From positions 1 through 62,581 of the forward strand of contig NZ_BMTY01000033.1 of the NCBI RefSeq assembly GCF_014649915.1: DNA of 62,581 bases, written 5' to 3'. A program made the position numbers and the translations under genes. The stretch is from Streptomyces toxytricini (lineage in GTDB: Bacteria > Actinomycetota > Actinomycetes > Streptomycetales > Streptomycetaceae). How positions within the stretch are numbered: the stretch's first letter is position 1; every line of letters begins with the position of its first letter. The notes below the pieces were generated by a model that saw nothing but the letters and a program-made list of their open reading frames with translations, had not been told where the DNA came from and made no database searches. Shown here piece by piece: positions 22,832 to 31,286 of the stretch.

Positions 22832-23077
22832 CTACCGGCCGGCGACCCACCCGGCAAGCGCGGTCCAGGCGCCGGGAGCGAGGCTCAGCACCGGTCCGTC
22901 GGTGACTTTGGAGTCCCGGACGTGCACAGTGCCGGGGCATGTGGCGACCTCGACGCAGTTGCCGCCGTCACTGCCGCTGTAGCTGGACTTCCGCCAATCG
23001 ACGGCTACTTCCAAGCACTGGCCGCCATCGTCGCCGCTGTAGCTGGACTTGAACCACTTCCGTGCGGTGCTGCTCAT
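22832..23077 (-). CDS. DUF397 protein with duplicated motif
   Basis: An 81-residue DUF397 protein. Such proteins are encoded next to whiJ-type XRE regulators in Streptomyces and are thought to antagonise them. Two copies of the family motif are present in tandem: WFKSSYSGDDGGQCLEVA and WRKSSYSGSDGGNCVEVA; most members have one. The second copy is followed by the usual VRDSKVTDGPVLSL end. The ATG overlaps the stop of the XRE gene (ATGA), so the pair is translationally coupled and probably made together. Confidence 0.92.
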   Translation of the reverse strand: MSSTARKWFKSSYSGDDGGQCLEVAVDWRKSSYSGSDGGNCVEVATCPGTVHVRDSKVTDGPVLSLAPGAWTALAGWVAGR

Positions 23078-23898
23078 AGCTCTCCTAGCAGGCGGTCCAA
23101 CTCGGCCCTCGTCTCGACCGGGTTGAGGGCCTGAGTCCGCAGCATCGCATACCTGCGCTCCAAGATGCTCACCTCGTTCATGTCGGAGATGAGCTGACTC
23201 CCTCGTTGTGTTTCTGCATAGGCCAGACGCTGATGGTCAGGGGTCTCCAGGAGCACGAAAGGGCCATCGAGCGCCGGGTGGCTGGTGTGGTCGAGTGGGT
23301 ATACCTGGATCGACACACCTGGCAGTTTCGAGCAACTGAGCAGATGCGCGAGCTGCTCCCGGTGGACTTCCGGGCCACCGATCTTGAGGCGCAAGACCGG
23401 CTCCCAAACGATAAAGCTGAGCGTGACCGGGGTCTCGCGCCGCAGGATCTCGCGACGTGCAATGCGGATCGCTGTCTGTGCAGAGACCACGTCGTTCGGC
23501 AGGAGAGGAACGCGGTTGCGGAACACTGCTTCCGCGTAGGAGTCGGTCTGGAGCAGACCCGGCAGCACCTGGTTCTCGTACGAGGAGATCGCGAGGGCGT
23601 CCCGCTCGCGATCCAGGTATTCCTCAGCCCATGAAGGCACCTGATCCACCGCCGGCAGCCTCTCCACCCCCGCCGCCAGCACCCCGCCCGACTCCAGCAC
23701 CCGGTCCATCATCTCGGCCACGTCCGGCATCAGGGCGCGTCTGCCCTGTTCGATCGAGGCGATCGTCTCCTCTTCCATCCGCACCAACTTGGCCAGTTGG
23801 CGCTGTGTCAGGCCTTTCCTGACCCGGAGTACGGCCATCTGTGCCCCGACCATCTTCAGGGCGGTGCCGTTCTTCGGTACGCGTTTCCTCGGCGGCAT
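23074..23898 (-). CDS. whiJ-like XRE regulator with DUF5753 domain
   Basis: A 274-residue regulator with an N-terminal XRE helix-turn-helix (RKGLTQRQLAKLVRMEEETI, near residues 27-46) and a C-terminal DUF5753 domain (YENQVLPGLLQTDSYAEAVF to the end). This is the WhiJ architecture; WhiJ represses sporulation genes in S. coelicolor, and many paralogous loci exist. Start ATG 23898 gives the standard MPPRKR N terminus. It is coupled to the DUF397 gene and divergent from a HATPase gene, which completes the usual three-gene module. Confidence 0.92.
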   Translation of the reverse strand: MPPRKRVPKNGTALKMVGAQMAVLRVRKGLTQRQLAKLVRMEEETIASIEQGRRALMPDVAEMMDRVLESGGVLAAGVERLPAVDQVPSWAEEYLDRERDALAISSYENQVLPGLLQTDSYAEAVFRNRVPLLPNDVVSAQTAIRIARREILRRETPVTLSFIVWEPVLRLKIGGPEVHREQLAHLLSCSKLPGVSIQVYPLDHTSHPALDGPFVLLETPDHQRLAYAETQRGSQLISDMNEVSILERRYAMLRTQALNPVETRAELDRLLGEL

Positions 23899-23932
23899 GT
23901 TTTCCGGACTCCCCACCTGCGCCCGTGATCTA

Positions 23933-23966
23933 CCCGTACCTGCCCGTACCAATGGATCGGTACGGG
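23933..23966. promoter_or_regulatory. CCCGTACC repeat cluster, candidate operator of the whiJ-like module
   Basis: In the divergent gap, CCCGTACC occurs twice in direct order (23933-23940 and 23943-23950), followed by its inverse GGTACGGG at 23959-23966. The last two form a perfect 8-bp inverted repeat with an 8-base spacer. The position between the XRE gene and the ATPase gene makes it the best candidate for the regulator's own binding site. Confidence 0.55.
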
Positions 23967-24010
23967 CGGTCGCACTGCACACGGTAGTCACGGACGGCGA
24001 CGATCGCCCC

Positions 24011-24490
24011 GTGATCCAGGAGATTGAACCCGCCCGGATGAGGGACCGCTATTTCGCGCGCTCCCGCCAAACCGTGCCCGCTGCCAGGCAGTTCGCGGCG
24101 GAAACACTTGACGTGTGGGGTGTCACCCAGCACCGCGACGACCTGTTGCTCTGCGTGAGCGAGCTGGCGGGCAACGCCCTCCGCCACGGCGTCCCGCCCG
24201 GCCGGTACTACCGCGTCCGGCTCCGGCGGTACGAGGGCGGCCTGCGGCTGGAAGTGCACGACAGCGGCCCCGGCCTGTCCCGCACCCGGATCGGCGACGG
24301 GTACGGCCTGCGCATCGTCGAGGCGCTCTCGGACCGGTGGGGCGCGGTGCCGAGGCAGCCGGGGAAGTCGGTGTGGTGCGAGTTCGGCGCGCCCTCGAAG
24401 GTGTCACCGCCGCCCGCCTGGCAGTTCCTGCTGGAATCGACCGCAGACCTGGAGGCGGGGCGGGGCCATGTGCGTGAGCTGATCGAATGA
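24011..24490 (+). CDS. ATP-binding protein (HATPase, anti-sigma/AbaA-like)
   Basis: A 159-residue GHKL-fold ATPase like the serine kinase/anti-sigma proteins that accompany whiJ and abaA loci. The N box is CVSELAGNALRHGV, the G1 box is VHDSGPGL and the G2 region is GDGYGLRIVEAL. Residues RSRQTVPAARQFA near the start are typical of this class. The start is uncertain: GTG 24011 is used here; ATG 24038 would be 9 residues shorter. It may phosphorylate or sequester a regulator; the partner is unknown. Confidence 0.85.
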   Translation: MIQEIEPARMRDRYFARSRQTVPAARQFAAETLDVWGVTQHRDDLLLCVSELAGNALRHGVPPGRYYRVRLRRYEGGLRLEVHDSGPGLSRTRIGDGYGLRIVEALSDRWGAVPRQPGKSVWCEFGAPSKVSPPPAWQFLLESTADLEAGRGHVRELIE

Positions 24491-24602
24491 GCGCAGGCCG
24501 TGTGCCGACCGGCGGCCGACGGGCCGCCCCCCGCCCCCGTCGGCCGCCCCCCGCCCCCGTCGGCGGCGGCCCGTCGGCGGCGGCAAAGGGCCGGCCCGCC
24601 CG

Positions 24603-25418
24603 TCACATCGGGTCCGGCTGCTCCGGGGCCTCGTTCGGCGTGATCACCGCGAAGACCGCGCCCTGCGGGTCCGCCAGGACGGCCATGCGGCCGACCGGCA
24701 TGTCGAAGGCGGGGGCCATGACGCTGCCGCCGGCGCGTTCCGCGGCGGCCTGGGTCGCGTCGGCGTCGGCGACGCGGAAGTACGGCAGCCAGTGCGGCGG
24801 GGTCCCCTTCGGGTGCTGGTCGAGGGACATGATCCCGCCCACCGCGCGGTCGTTGACCTTGATCTCGGTGTAGCCCTCCGCACCCGGCATCTCGGACGGC
24901 GTCGGCGTGATCGGCAGGATCTCGGCGTAGTACGCGGCGGCCTTGCCGGGGTCGCCGGTCGCCAGCTCGTTCCAGGTGAGGGTGCCGTCCTCGTTGACGA
25001 TCCCGGCGCCCCGGAAGGTGCCGGCCTGCCAGATTCCGTAGACGGCGCCGGTGGGGTCGGAGAGGACGGCCATCCGGCCGAGGTCCATGACGTCCGTCGG
25101 GTCGACCAGGGTGCCGCCGCCGGCCGCGGCGCCGGCTCTGACCACCTCGTGTACGTCGTGCACGGCCAGGTACGTGGTCCAGGCAGCCGGGGGCATCGGG
25201 TCGGGGACGGATCCGTCCGGGTTCATCGCCTTCATGATCCCGGCGACCGGCTGCCCCTTGTACTCGCAGACGGAGTAGCCGCCGGTCTCGGGCGGTCCGA
25301 TCTCGCCGGTCCAGCCGAAGAGGCCGGTGTAGAAGTCGAGGGCGGCTTGCTGGTCGGGCACCATCAGGTCGATCCAGCACGGGGTGCCGGGCCGGTACGG
25401 GCCGGTCATGAGGGGCAC
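24603..25418 (-). CDS. VOC family protein with two glyoxalase domains
   Basis: A 271-residue protein made of two vicinal-oxygen-chelate domains, each starting with a WIDLMVPDQQAALDFYTGLF-type helix and ending in a conserved DPTGAVYGIWQ or DPQGAVFAVI strand. Metal-binding candidates are not clear enough to assign. Such tandem proteins include glyoxalase-like, dioxygenase-like and antibiotic-binding members, so the function is open. The GTG at 25418 has GGAGG 4 bases upstream; an ATG three codons later is an alternative. Transcribed alone, leftward. Confidence 0.87.
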   Translation of the reverse strand: MPLMTGPYRPGTPCWIDLMVPDQQAALDFYTGLFGWTGEIGPPETGGYSVCEYKGQPVAGIMKAMNPDGSVPDPMPPAAWTTYLAVHDVHEVVRAGAAAGGGTLVDPTDVMDLGRMAVLSDPTGAVYGIWQAGTFRGAGIVNEDGTLTWNELATGDPGKAAAYYAEILPITPTPSEMPGAEGYTEIKVNDRAVGGIMSLDQHPKGTPPHWLPYFRVADADATQAAAERAGGSVMAPAFDMPVGRMAVLADPQGAVFAVITPNEAPEQPDPM

Positions 25419-25537
25419 GGGGCCTCCGGGGCGGGTGGGGAGGGACGGACGGACGGCACGTCCCTACCCCCGGCCCCGTCGACCGGAATCGGGCCGAACG
25501 GGTGATCGGGTCCGATCTGGCCCGATAGGGCCCGCGG

Positions 25538-26626
25538 CTAGAACGCGCGCCCCGTGACGGCGTCGGCGGCGAGCAGGGCGAGCACCGCCAGGTTCAGCAG
25601 CAGCCCCGCCGCCGGCAGCGGGCGGAACGGGCGGCGGACGGCGGAGCGCGCGCAGACCAGCCCGGCGACGGCGAGCAGCAGCAGCAGCGGCCACAAGGCG
25701 GTGGGCACCCGGCCGCCTGTCGCGGCGATCGCGGTGGTGGCGGCCGCCCCGGCGAGGAAGGCCGCCCGCACGGCCCGCCCGGCCGACCGAGCCGGAGATG
25801 GCGGCCGCACGGCGTCGGCGGCGCGGATGGCGTGCGGGTCGTCGACGGCCCCCGGCCGCCCGGCCCGATCCGGGCCGCCCCCGCCGGACCCCGCCGTCTG
25901 CCGGGCGGCGGGGGACAGCGGCAGGAGCGGCGACGTCGCCGCCTGCGGCTGCGCGGGCGCCGCAGCCCCCGCACCCGGAGCCGCCTTTCCGGGGACCCCG
26001 GCCGGAGCCTCCGCCGGTGCGGCCGACGCAGACTCCGCATCCCTGTCGGGGGCGGCCTGCGCGGCCTCCGAGACCGGAGCCGAGCCGCGGGCCGCCCCCT
26101 GAGCCTGCGCCGGTGCGGCCGTCGGCCGCGCGGTCGGCGCAGCCGCCGCAGATCCCGCAGCCGACGCCGATACGCCGGCCTCCGCCGCCCCTGCACCCGG
26201 AGCCGAGCCGCGAGCCGCCCCTGAAGCCTCCGCCGGCCCGGCGGCCTGCGCCCCCCTTGAAGCCTCCGCCGCCCCCGCAGCCTCCACCGCCCCCGGCGCC
26301 CGAGCCGCGCCCCGGGCCGGCCCGGCACCCCCCACCCCCCGGAGCTCCTCCAGCAGTGCCCCCAGCGCCGCCGCGAAGGCCGGATCGCGGTCGGCCTCGT
26401 CGGCCAGGACTATCTCCGCCATGGTGGCCGAGGCGGCGCCCGGGGCGTCGCGGAGGCGGTGCAGGGCCACCGTGCCCGAGGCGGTGGCGCGCAGGCGGGT
26501 TTCCGCCAGCAGTCGGATGCGGGCGGGCAGCGCGGCCTGCGCCGGGGCGTACCCGGCATCCGCCTCCGTGAGGACGTGCAGTGCGGCGCGCGCCAGTCGT
26601 AACGGGTCCACGATCGGCCTCCCCAT
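25538..26626 (-). CDS. Ala/Pro-rich membrane protein, unknown
   Basis: A 362-residue protein in three parts. Residues 1-95 form an alpha-helical N-terminal domain (RLARAALHVLTEADAGYA). A low-complexity Ala/Gly/Pro linker of about 160 residues follows. The last 85 residues hold two or three membrane segments (AAFLAGAAATTAIAATGG, LWPLLLLLAVAGLVC and LLLNLAVLALLAADAV). I do not recognise the family. The start at 26626 was preferred over more upstream codons because these overlap the next gene. Base composition is extreme, and the linker may vary in length between strains. Confidence 0.6.
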   Translation of the reverse strand: MGRPIVDPLRLARAALHVLTEADAGYAPAQAALPARIRLLAETRLRATASGTVALHRLRDAPGAASATMAEIVLADEADRDPAFAAALGALLEELRGVGGAGPARGAARAPGAVEAAGAAEASRGAQAAGPAEASGAARGSAPGAGAAEAGVSASAAGSAAAAPTARPTAAPAQAQGAARGSAPVSEAAQAAPDRDAESASAAPAEAPAGVPGKAAPGAGAAAPAQPQAATSPLLPLSPAARQTAGSGGGGPDRAGRPGAVDDPHAIRAADAVRPPSPARSAGRAVRAAFLAGAAATTAIAATGGRVPTALWPLLLLLAVAGLVCARSAVRRPFRPLPAAGLLLNLAVLALLAADAVTGRAF

Positions 26627-26732
26627 GCCTCCCGCGGCGCCGTTCCCCGGACCCCCCGGCCGCGGCCCGCGGTCAGGTGATCGTACGGAGTCGTACGGCC
26701 CGTCGCCAGGTGCGGAGGTCCCTGTCCGGGCG

Positions 26733-27338
26733 TCAGCCCGCCGGCGCGTCCGTGACCAGCGCCGCGGCCAGGGCACGGGCTTCCGCGAGCCAGGCGGTGC
26801 GCTGCTGCGGCGTGGAGTCGGTGACGGTGCGGAAGACGCGGCGGCGGACGTCCCGTGCGCCGGTGTACGGCAGGACGCAGGCCGCCCAGATGCGCTCCAG
26901 CGGGTCGCCGAACTCGCCCGCCTCCCGGTCCTCGGGGGTGTCGGAGGTGTTCAGGACGAGGGCGCGGTCGGCCCGCAGCAGGCCGGCGGGCTCCCCGTCC
27001 GCGGTGCCGAGCTTGTAGGCGACGCCGGGGACGAGGACCCGCTGGACCCAGCCGGCAAGGACGGCCGGGGGCATGCCCCACCAGTTGGGGTGGACGAAGA
27101 CGAGCGCGTCGAGGTCGGCGACCTCGCGGCGGTGCGCCTCGACCCGCGGGTCGGTGGCGGCGGCCGCGTCGACCGTCTCCGTCTCCTCCGCCGCGAGGAG
27201 CGGCGGGAACCCCTCCGCGTACAGGTCGTGCGCGTGCACCTCGCAGCCGCGGGCGGCGAGTTCGGCCGTGACGGCCTCGAACAGCGCGTGGTTGAAGCTC
27301 CCGTTCCGCGGGTGCGCCAGGTAGACGCCTGCCTTCAT
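26733..27338 (-). CDS. NAD(P)H oxidoreductase, flavodoxin fold
   Basis: A 201-residue flavoprotein-like reductase of the NQO1/MdaB/KefF family. The N terminus GVYLAHPRNGSFNHALFEAV is the flavin phosphate loop, and FVHPNWWGMPPAVLAGWVQR is the conserved active-site loop. These enzymes reduce quinones or electrophiles with NAD(P)H in two-electron steps. The ATG at 27338 has GGAGG about 9 bases upstream. It is transcribed alone; no regulator is adjacent. Confidence 0.88.
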   Translation of the reverse strand: MKAGVYLAHPRNGSFNHALFEAVTAELAARGCEVHAHDLYAEGFPPLLAAEETETVDAAAATDPRVEAHRREVADLDALVFVHPNWWGMPPAVLAGWVQRVLVPGVAYKLGTADGEPAGLLRADRALVLNTSDTPEDREAGEFGDPLERIWAACVLPYTGARDVRRRVFRTVTDSTPQQRTAWLAEARALAAALVTDAPAG

Positions 27339-27488
27339 CGTGTGTGCCCTCCCCGTACCCCCGGCCGCCGCTGCGTCAACAACGGTCGGGGCCACCGTAC
27401 TTGGCGGCGCCCCGGTACGAAGCCGCCCCCGGCCCGGCAGCGCGCGGCTGCCGGTCCGGGGGCGGGGGGAAGCGGGAGACGGGAGGCG

Positions 27489-29282
27489 TCAGAGCTTCTC
27501 GGGGGTGCGGATGCCCAGCAGGCCCATGCCCTTGCCGAGGGTCCGCGCCGTCAGGTCGATCAGGAACAGGCGGTTCTCCTGCTGCTCCGGGGTGTCGGCC
27601 TTCATGACGGGGCACTGGTCGTAGAAGGCGGTCAGGTGCGAGGCGAGCTGGTACAGGTACGCGGCGAGCTTGTGCGGGGCGTACTCGGCGGCGGCGTCGG
27701 CGACGAGCTCGCCGAAGCCGTCGAGGTGCAGGCCCATCGCGCGCTCGGCCGGGGCCAGCGGCAGCTCCGGGTGCGCCTTGGGGGCGGTGTCGGCGAGGCG
27801 GCGCTGGATGGACCGGATGCGGGCGTACGCGTACTGGAGGTAGACGGAGGTGTCGCCGTTGAGCGAGACCATCTGGTCCAGGTCGAACTTGTAGTCGCGC
27901 GCGGCCGACGTGGACAGGTCGGCGTACTTGACGGCGCCGATGCCGACGTGGCGGCCGTTCTCGACGATCTCCGGCTCGGTCAGGCCGGCCTTCTCCGCCT
28001 TCTCGCGGACGACGGCGGTGGCCCGGTCGACGGCCTCGTCCAGCAGGTCGACCAGCCGGACCGTCTCGCCCTCGCGGGTCTTGAACGGCTTGCCGTCGGC
28101 GCCGAGGACGGTGCCGAAGGCGAGCTGGACGGCCTTGGTGCCCTCCTGGAGCCAGCCGGCCCGGCGGGCGGTCTCGAAGACCATCTTGAAGTGCAGCGAC
28201 TGCCGGGCGTCCACCACGTACAGCAGGGTGCTCGCCTTGAGGTTGCCGACGCGGTCGCGGATCGCCGACAGGTCGGTGGCCGCGTAGCCGAAGCCGCCGT
28301 CGGACTTCTGGACGATCAGCGGGGTGGGCTGGCCGTCGGGGCCCTTGTACTCGTCGAAGAAGACGCACAGCGCGCCGTTGGAGCGGACGGCGACGCCGGA
28401 CTCCTCCAGCAGGCGGCAGGTCTCGGCGAGCATGTCGTTGTAGCCGGACTCGCCGACGATGTCGGCGTCCCGGATGTCCATGTCGAGCTTGTCGAAGACC
28501 GAGTAGAAGTAGATCTTCGACTCGTCGACGAACCGCTGCCACAGGGCGAGGGTCTGCTCGTCGCCGGCCTGGAGGTCGACGACGCGGGCGCGGGCGCGGG
28601 TCTTGAACTCCTCGTCGGCGTCGAAGAGCGCGCGCGACGCCTTGTACAGCCGGTTCAGGTTCGACATGGCCTCTTCGCCGGCGGCCTCGGCCGCCCCGGC
28701 GTCCCCGGCGGCCGGCTCCGCGGCCTTGTGGTCCAGCTCGTGCGGGTGCTCGATCAGGTACTGGATGAGCATGCCGAACTGGGTGCCCCAGTCGCCGATG
28801 TGGTGGCGGCGCACGACCTGCTCGCCCGTGAATTCGAGGATCTCGACCATCGCCGCGCCGATGACCGCCGACCGCAGGTGGCCGACGTGCATCTCCTTGG
28901 CCACGTTCGGCTGCGCGTAGTCGATCACGGTGGTGCCGGCGTCCGGGTTGACGGGGACGCCGAGGCGGTCGTCGGCGGCGCGCGCCGCGAGCGTCTCGAC
29001 GATCGCCCGGTCGGAGACCGTGATGTTGAGGAAGCCGGGACCGGAGACCTCGATCTCCTCGATGACGCCGCCCTTGTCGAGGCCGCCGACGACGGTGGCC
29101 GCCAGCTCGCGCGGGTTGGCCTTGGCCTTCTTCGCCAGCGCCAGGATGCCGTTGGCCTGGAAGTCGGCCCGGTCGCTTCGTCGCAGCAGCGGGTCGGCCG
29201 CACCGGCCTCCGGCAGGGCGGAGGCGAGGGCGTCGGCGACGCGCTGATGGACGGAGGAAGCGAGGGAAGGGACCGAGGCCAT
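27489..29282 (-). CDS. argS: arginyl-tRNA synthetase
   Basis: A 597-residue class I synthetase that charges tRNA(Arg). The N-terminal tRNA-binding domain ends near residue 95 (GPGFLNITVSD), the HIGH-type signature is EMHVGHLRSAVIG near residue 130, and the C-terminal DALR anticodon domain contains YLQYAYARIRSIQRRL. A Gly/Ala-rich insertion (about residues 180-200) sits in the catalytic domain. The ATG at 29282 has AGGA 11 bases upstream and fits the family N terminus. It is divergent from lysS across 195 bases. Confidence 0.96.
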   Translation of the reverse strand: MASVPSLASSVHQRVADALASALPEAGAADPLLRRSDRADFQANGILALAKKAKANPRELAATVVGGLDKGGVIEEIEVSGPGFLNITVSDRAIVETLAARAADDRLGVPVNPDAGTTVIDYAQPNVAKEMHVGHLRSAVIGAAMVEILEFTGEQVVRRHHIGDWGTQFGMLIQYLIEHPHELDHKAAEPAAGDAGAAEAAGEEAMSNLNRLYKASRALFDADEEFKTRARARVVDLQAGDEQTLALWQRFVDESKIYFYSVFDKLDMDIRDADIVGESGYNDMLAETCRLLEESGVAVRSNGALCVFFDEYKGPDGQPTPLIVQKSDGGFGYAATDLSAIRDRVGNLKASTLLYVVDARQSLHFKMVFETARRAGWLQEGTKAVQLAFGTVLGADGKPFKTREGETVRLVDLLDEAVDRATAVVREKAEKAGLTEPEIVENGRHVGIGAVKYADLSTSAARDYKFDLDQMVSLNGDTSVYLQYAYARIRSIQRRLADTAPKAHPELPLAPAERAMGLHLDGFGELVADAAAEYAPHKLAAYLYQLASHLTAFYDQCPVMKADTPEQQENRLFLIDLTARTLGKGMGLLGIRTPEKL

Positions 29283-29477
29283 GAGCTGCCGTTCCTGTGA
29301 GTGTGCCCCTGGCGCGGTATCCGCCGGGGGCGCGGGTTGTTCGTTCCGACAAGGGCCGAGTATCCCACGCGGCCGCAGCCCGTTTCCCGGCTTATACGGG
29401 GCGCCGGGCAACCAAGGGGCGGCGGGTTCCGTCTGGGAGAATGGCTGAAGCCAGCATTCGAGATAGAAGGACGTGTC

Positions 29478-31202
29478 GTGGCTCAGAGCAGCACCGAGAC
29501 CGACTGGGTCTCCCGTTTCGCGGACGAGGTCATCGCCGAGGCGGAGCGCCGAGCACCCGGCAAACCTGTCGTCGTCGCGTCCGGACTCTCCCCCTCCGGC
29601 CCGATCCACCTGGGCAACCTGCGCGAGGTCATGACCCCGCACCTGGTCGCCGACGAGATCCGCCGCCGCGGCATCGAGGTCCGCCACGTCCTGTCGTGGG
29701 ACGACTACGACCGCTACCGCAAGGTGCCCAAGGGCATCCCGGGCGTCACGGAGGAGTCCCACGGCGGGCACATCGGCCGCCCGCTGACCTCCGTGCCCGC
29801 GCCCGAGGGGTCCCCGTACCCGAACTGGGCCGAGCACTTCAAGGCCGCCATGGTCGAGGCGCTTGCCGAGCTCGGCGTCGAGTACGACCCGATCAGCCAG
29901 ACCGAGCAGTACACGACGGGCGCCTACCGCGAGCAGGTGCTGCACGCGATGAAGCACCGCGGCGACATCGACGCCGTCCTCGCCCAGTACCGCACGAAGC
30001 CGAAGGCCGCGAAGAAGTCGCAGAAGCCGGTCGACGAGGCCGAGCTGGAGGCCGCCGAGGGCTCCGGCGCGGCCGGCGAGGACGACGGCAGCGCCGAGGG
30101 CGCCGAGTACTTCCCGTACAAGCCGTACTGCGGTGAGTGCGGCAAGGACTTCACCAAGGTCACCTCGTACGACGACGAGACGACCGAGCTGACGTACGTC
30201 TGCACCGAGGACGAGTTCACCGAGACGGTGAAGCTGTCGGAGTTCAACCGCGGCAAGCTCGTCTGGAAGGTCGACTGGCCGATGCGCTGGGCGTTCGAGG
30301 GCGTCGTCTTCGAGCCGTCCGGCGTCGACCACTCCTCGCCGGGCTCGTCCTTCCAGGTCGGCGGCCAGATCGTGCACATCTTCGGCGGCGAGCAGCCGAT
30401 CGGCCCGATGTACGCGTTCGTCGGCATCAGCGGCATGGCGAAGATGTCGTCGTCGAAGGGCGGCGTCCCGACCCCGTCCGACGCGCTGAAGATCATGGAG
30501 CCGCAGCTGCTGCGCTGGCTGTACGCCCGCCGCAAGCCCAACCAGAGCTTCAAGATCGCCTTCGACCAGGAGATCCAGCGCCTGTACGACGAGTGGGACA
30601 AGCTGGAGGCGAAGGTCGCCGACGGCTCGGTGCTCCCCGCCGACGCCGCCGCGCACACCCGCGCCGTCCGCGTCGCCTCGCACGAGCTGCCGCGCACCCC
30701 GCGCCCGCTGCCGTACCGCACGCTCGCCTCGGTCGTCGACATCACCGCCGGCCACGACGAGCAGACCCTGCGCATCCTGGCCGACCTCGACCCGTCGCAG
30801 CCGCTGGCCTCCCTGGACGAGGTCCGGCCCCGCCTGGACCGCGCCGAGAACTGGATCACCACCCAGGTCCCGGCCGACCAGCGGACCCTGGTGCGCGAGG
30901 AGCCCGACACCGAGCTGCTCGCCTCCCTCGACGACGAGGCGCGCCGCTCGCTGGCGCTGCTGCTGGAGGGCCTCGACTCGCACTGGTCCCTCGACGGGCT
31001 GACCACGCTCGTCTACGGCGTGCCGAAGGTGATGGCCGGGCTGGAGCCCGACGCCAAGCCGACGCCCGAGCTGAAGGTCGCGCAGCGCAGCTTCTTCGCG
31101 CTGCTGTACCGCCTGCTCGTCACCCGGGAGACCGGCCCGCGCCTGCCTACGCTGCTGCTGGCGGTCGGCGCAGACCGCGTCCGCAAGCTGCTGGCGGTCT
31201 GA
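29478..31202 (+). CDS. lysS: lysyl-tRNA synthetase, class I
   Basis: A 574-residue class I LysRS, the archaeal-type enzyme found in some bacteria, including Streptomyces. The HIGH-type motif is SGPIHLGNLREVM near residue 44, and KMSSSKGG near 322 is the KMSKS equivalent. A Glu/Ala-rich insertion (about residues 175-205) is followed by a zinc-knuckle-like KPYCGECGKDF with a later Cys. The GTG start has AAGGA upstream. A strong terminator follows. It is divergent from argS. Confidence 0.95.
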   Translation: MAQSSTETDWVSRFADEVIAEAERRAPGKPVVVASGLSPSGPIHLGNLREVMTPHLVADEIRRRGIEVRHVLSWDDYDRYRKVPKGIPGVTEESHGGHIGRPLTSVPAPEGSPYPNWAEHFKAAMVEALAELGVEYDPISQTEQYTTGAYREQVLHAMKHRGDIDAVLAQYRTKPKAAKKSQKPVDEAELEAAEGSGAAGEDDGSAEGAEYFPYKPYCGECGKDFTKVTSYDDETTELTYVCTEDEFTETVKLSEFNRGKLVWKVDWPMRWAFEGVVFEPSGVDHSSPGSSFQVGGQIVHIFGGEQPIGPMYAFVGISGMAKMSSSKGGVPTPSDALKIMEPQLLRWLYARRKPNQSFKIAFDQEIQRLYDEWDKLEAKVADGSVLPADAAAHTRAVRVASHELPRTPRPLPYRTLASVVDITAGHDEQTLRILADLDPSQPLASLDEVRPRLDRAENWITTQVPADQRTLVREEPDTELLASLDDEARRSLALLLEGLDSHWSLDGLTTLVYGVPKVMAGLEPDAKPTPELKVAQRSFFALLYRLLVTRETGPRLPTLLLAVGADRVRKLLAV

Positions 31203-31218
31203 CCGGCCGTACGACGGA

Positions 31219-31248
31219 GGGGGCCCGCCGGGTGTCCGGCGGGCCCCC
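31219..31248. terminator. terminator between lysS and the DUF2637 gene
   Basis: A perfect 13-bp stem (GGGGGCCCGCCGG with its complement) and a GTGT loop are followed by TTTCC, 16 bases after the lysS stop. It can also act on the converging gene. Confidence 0.9.
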
Positions 31249-31286
31249 TTTCCGCTTCCTCACCGCCCGGGCGGGGCGGGAGGCCC

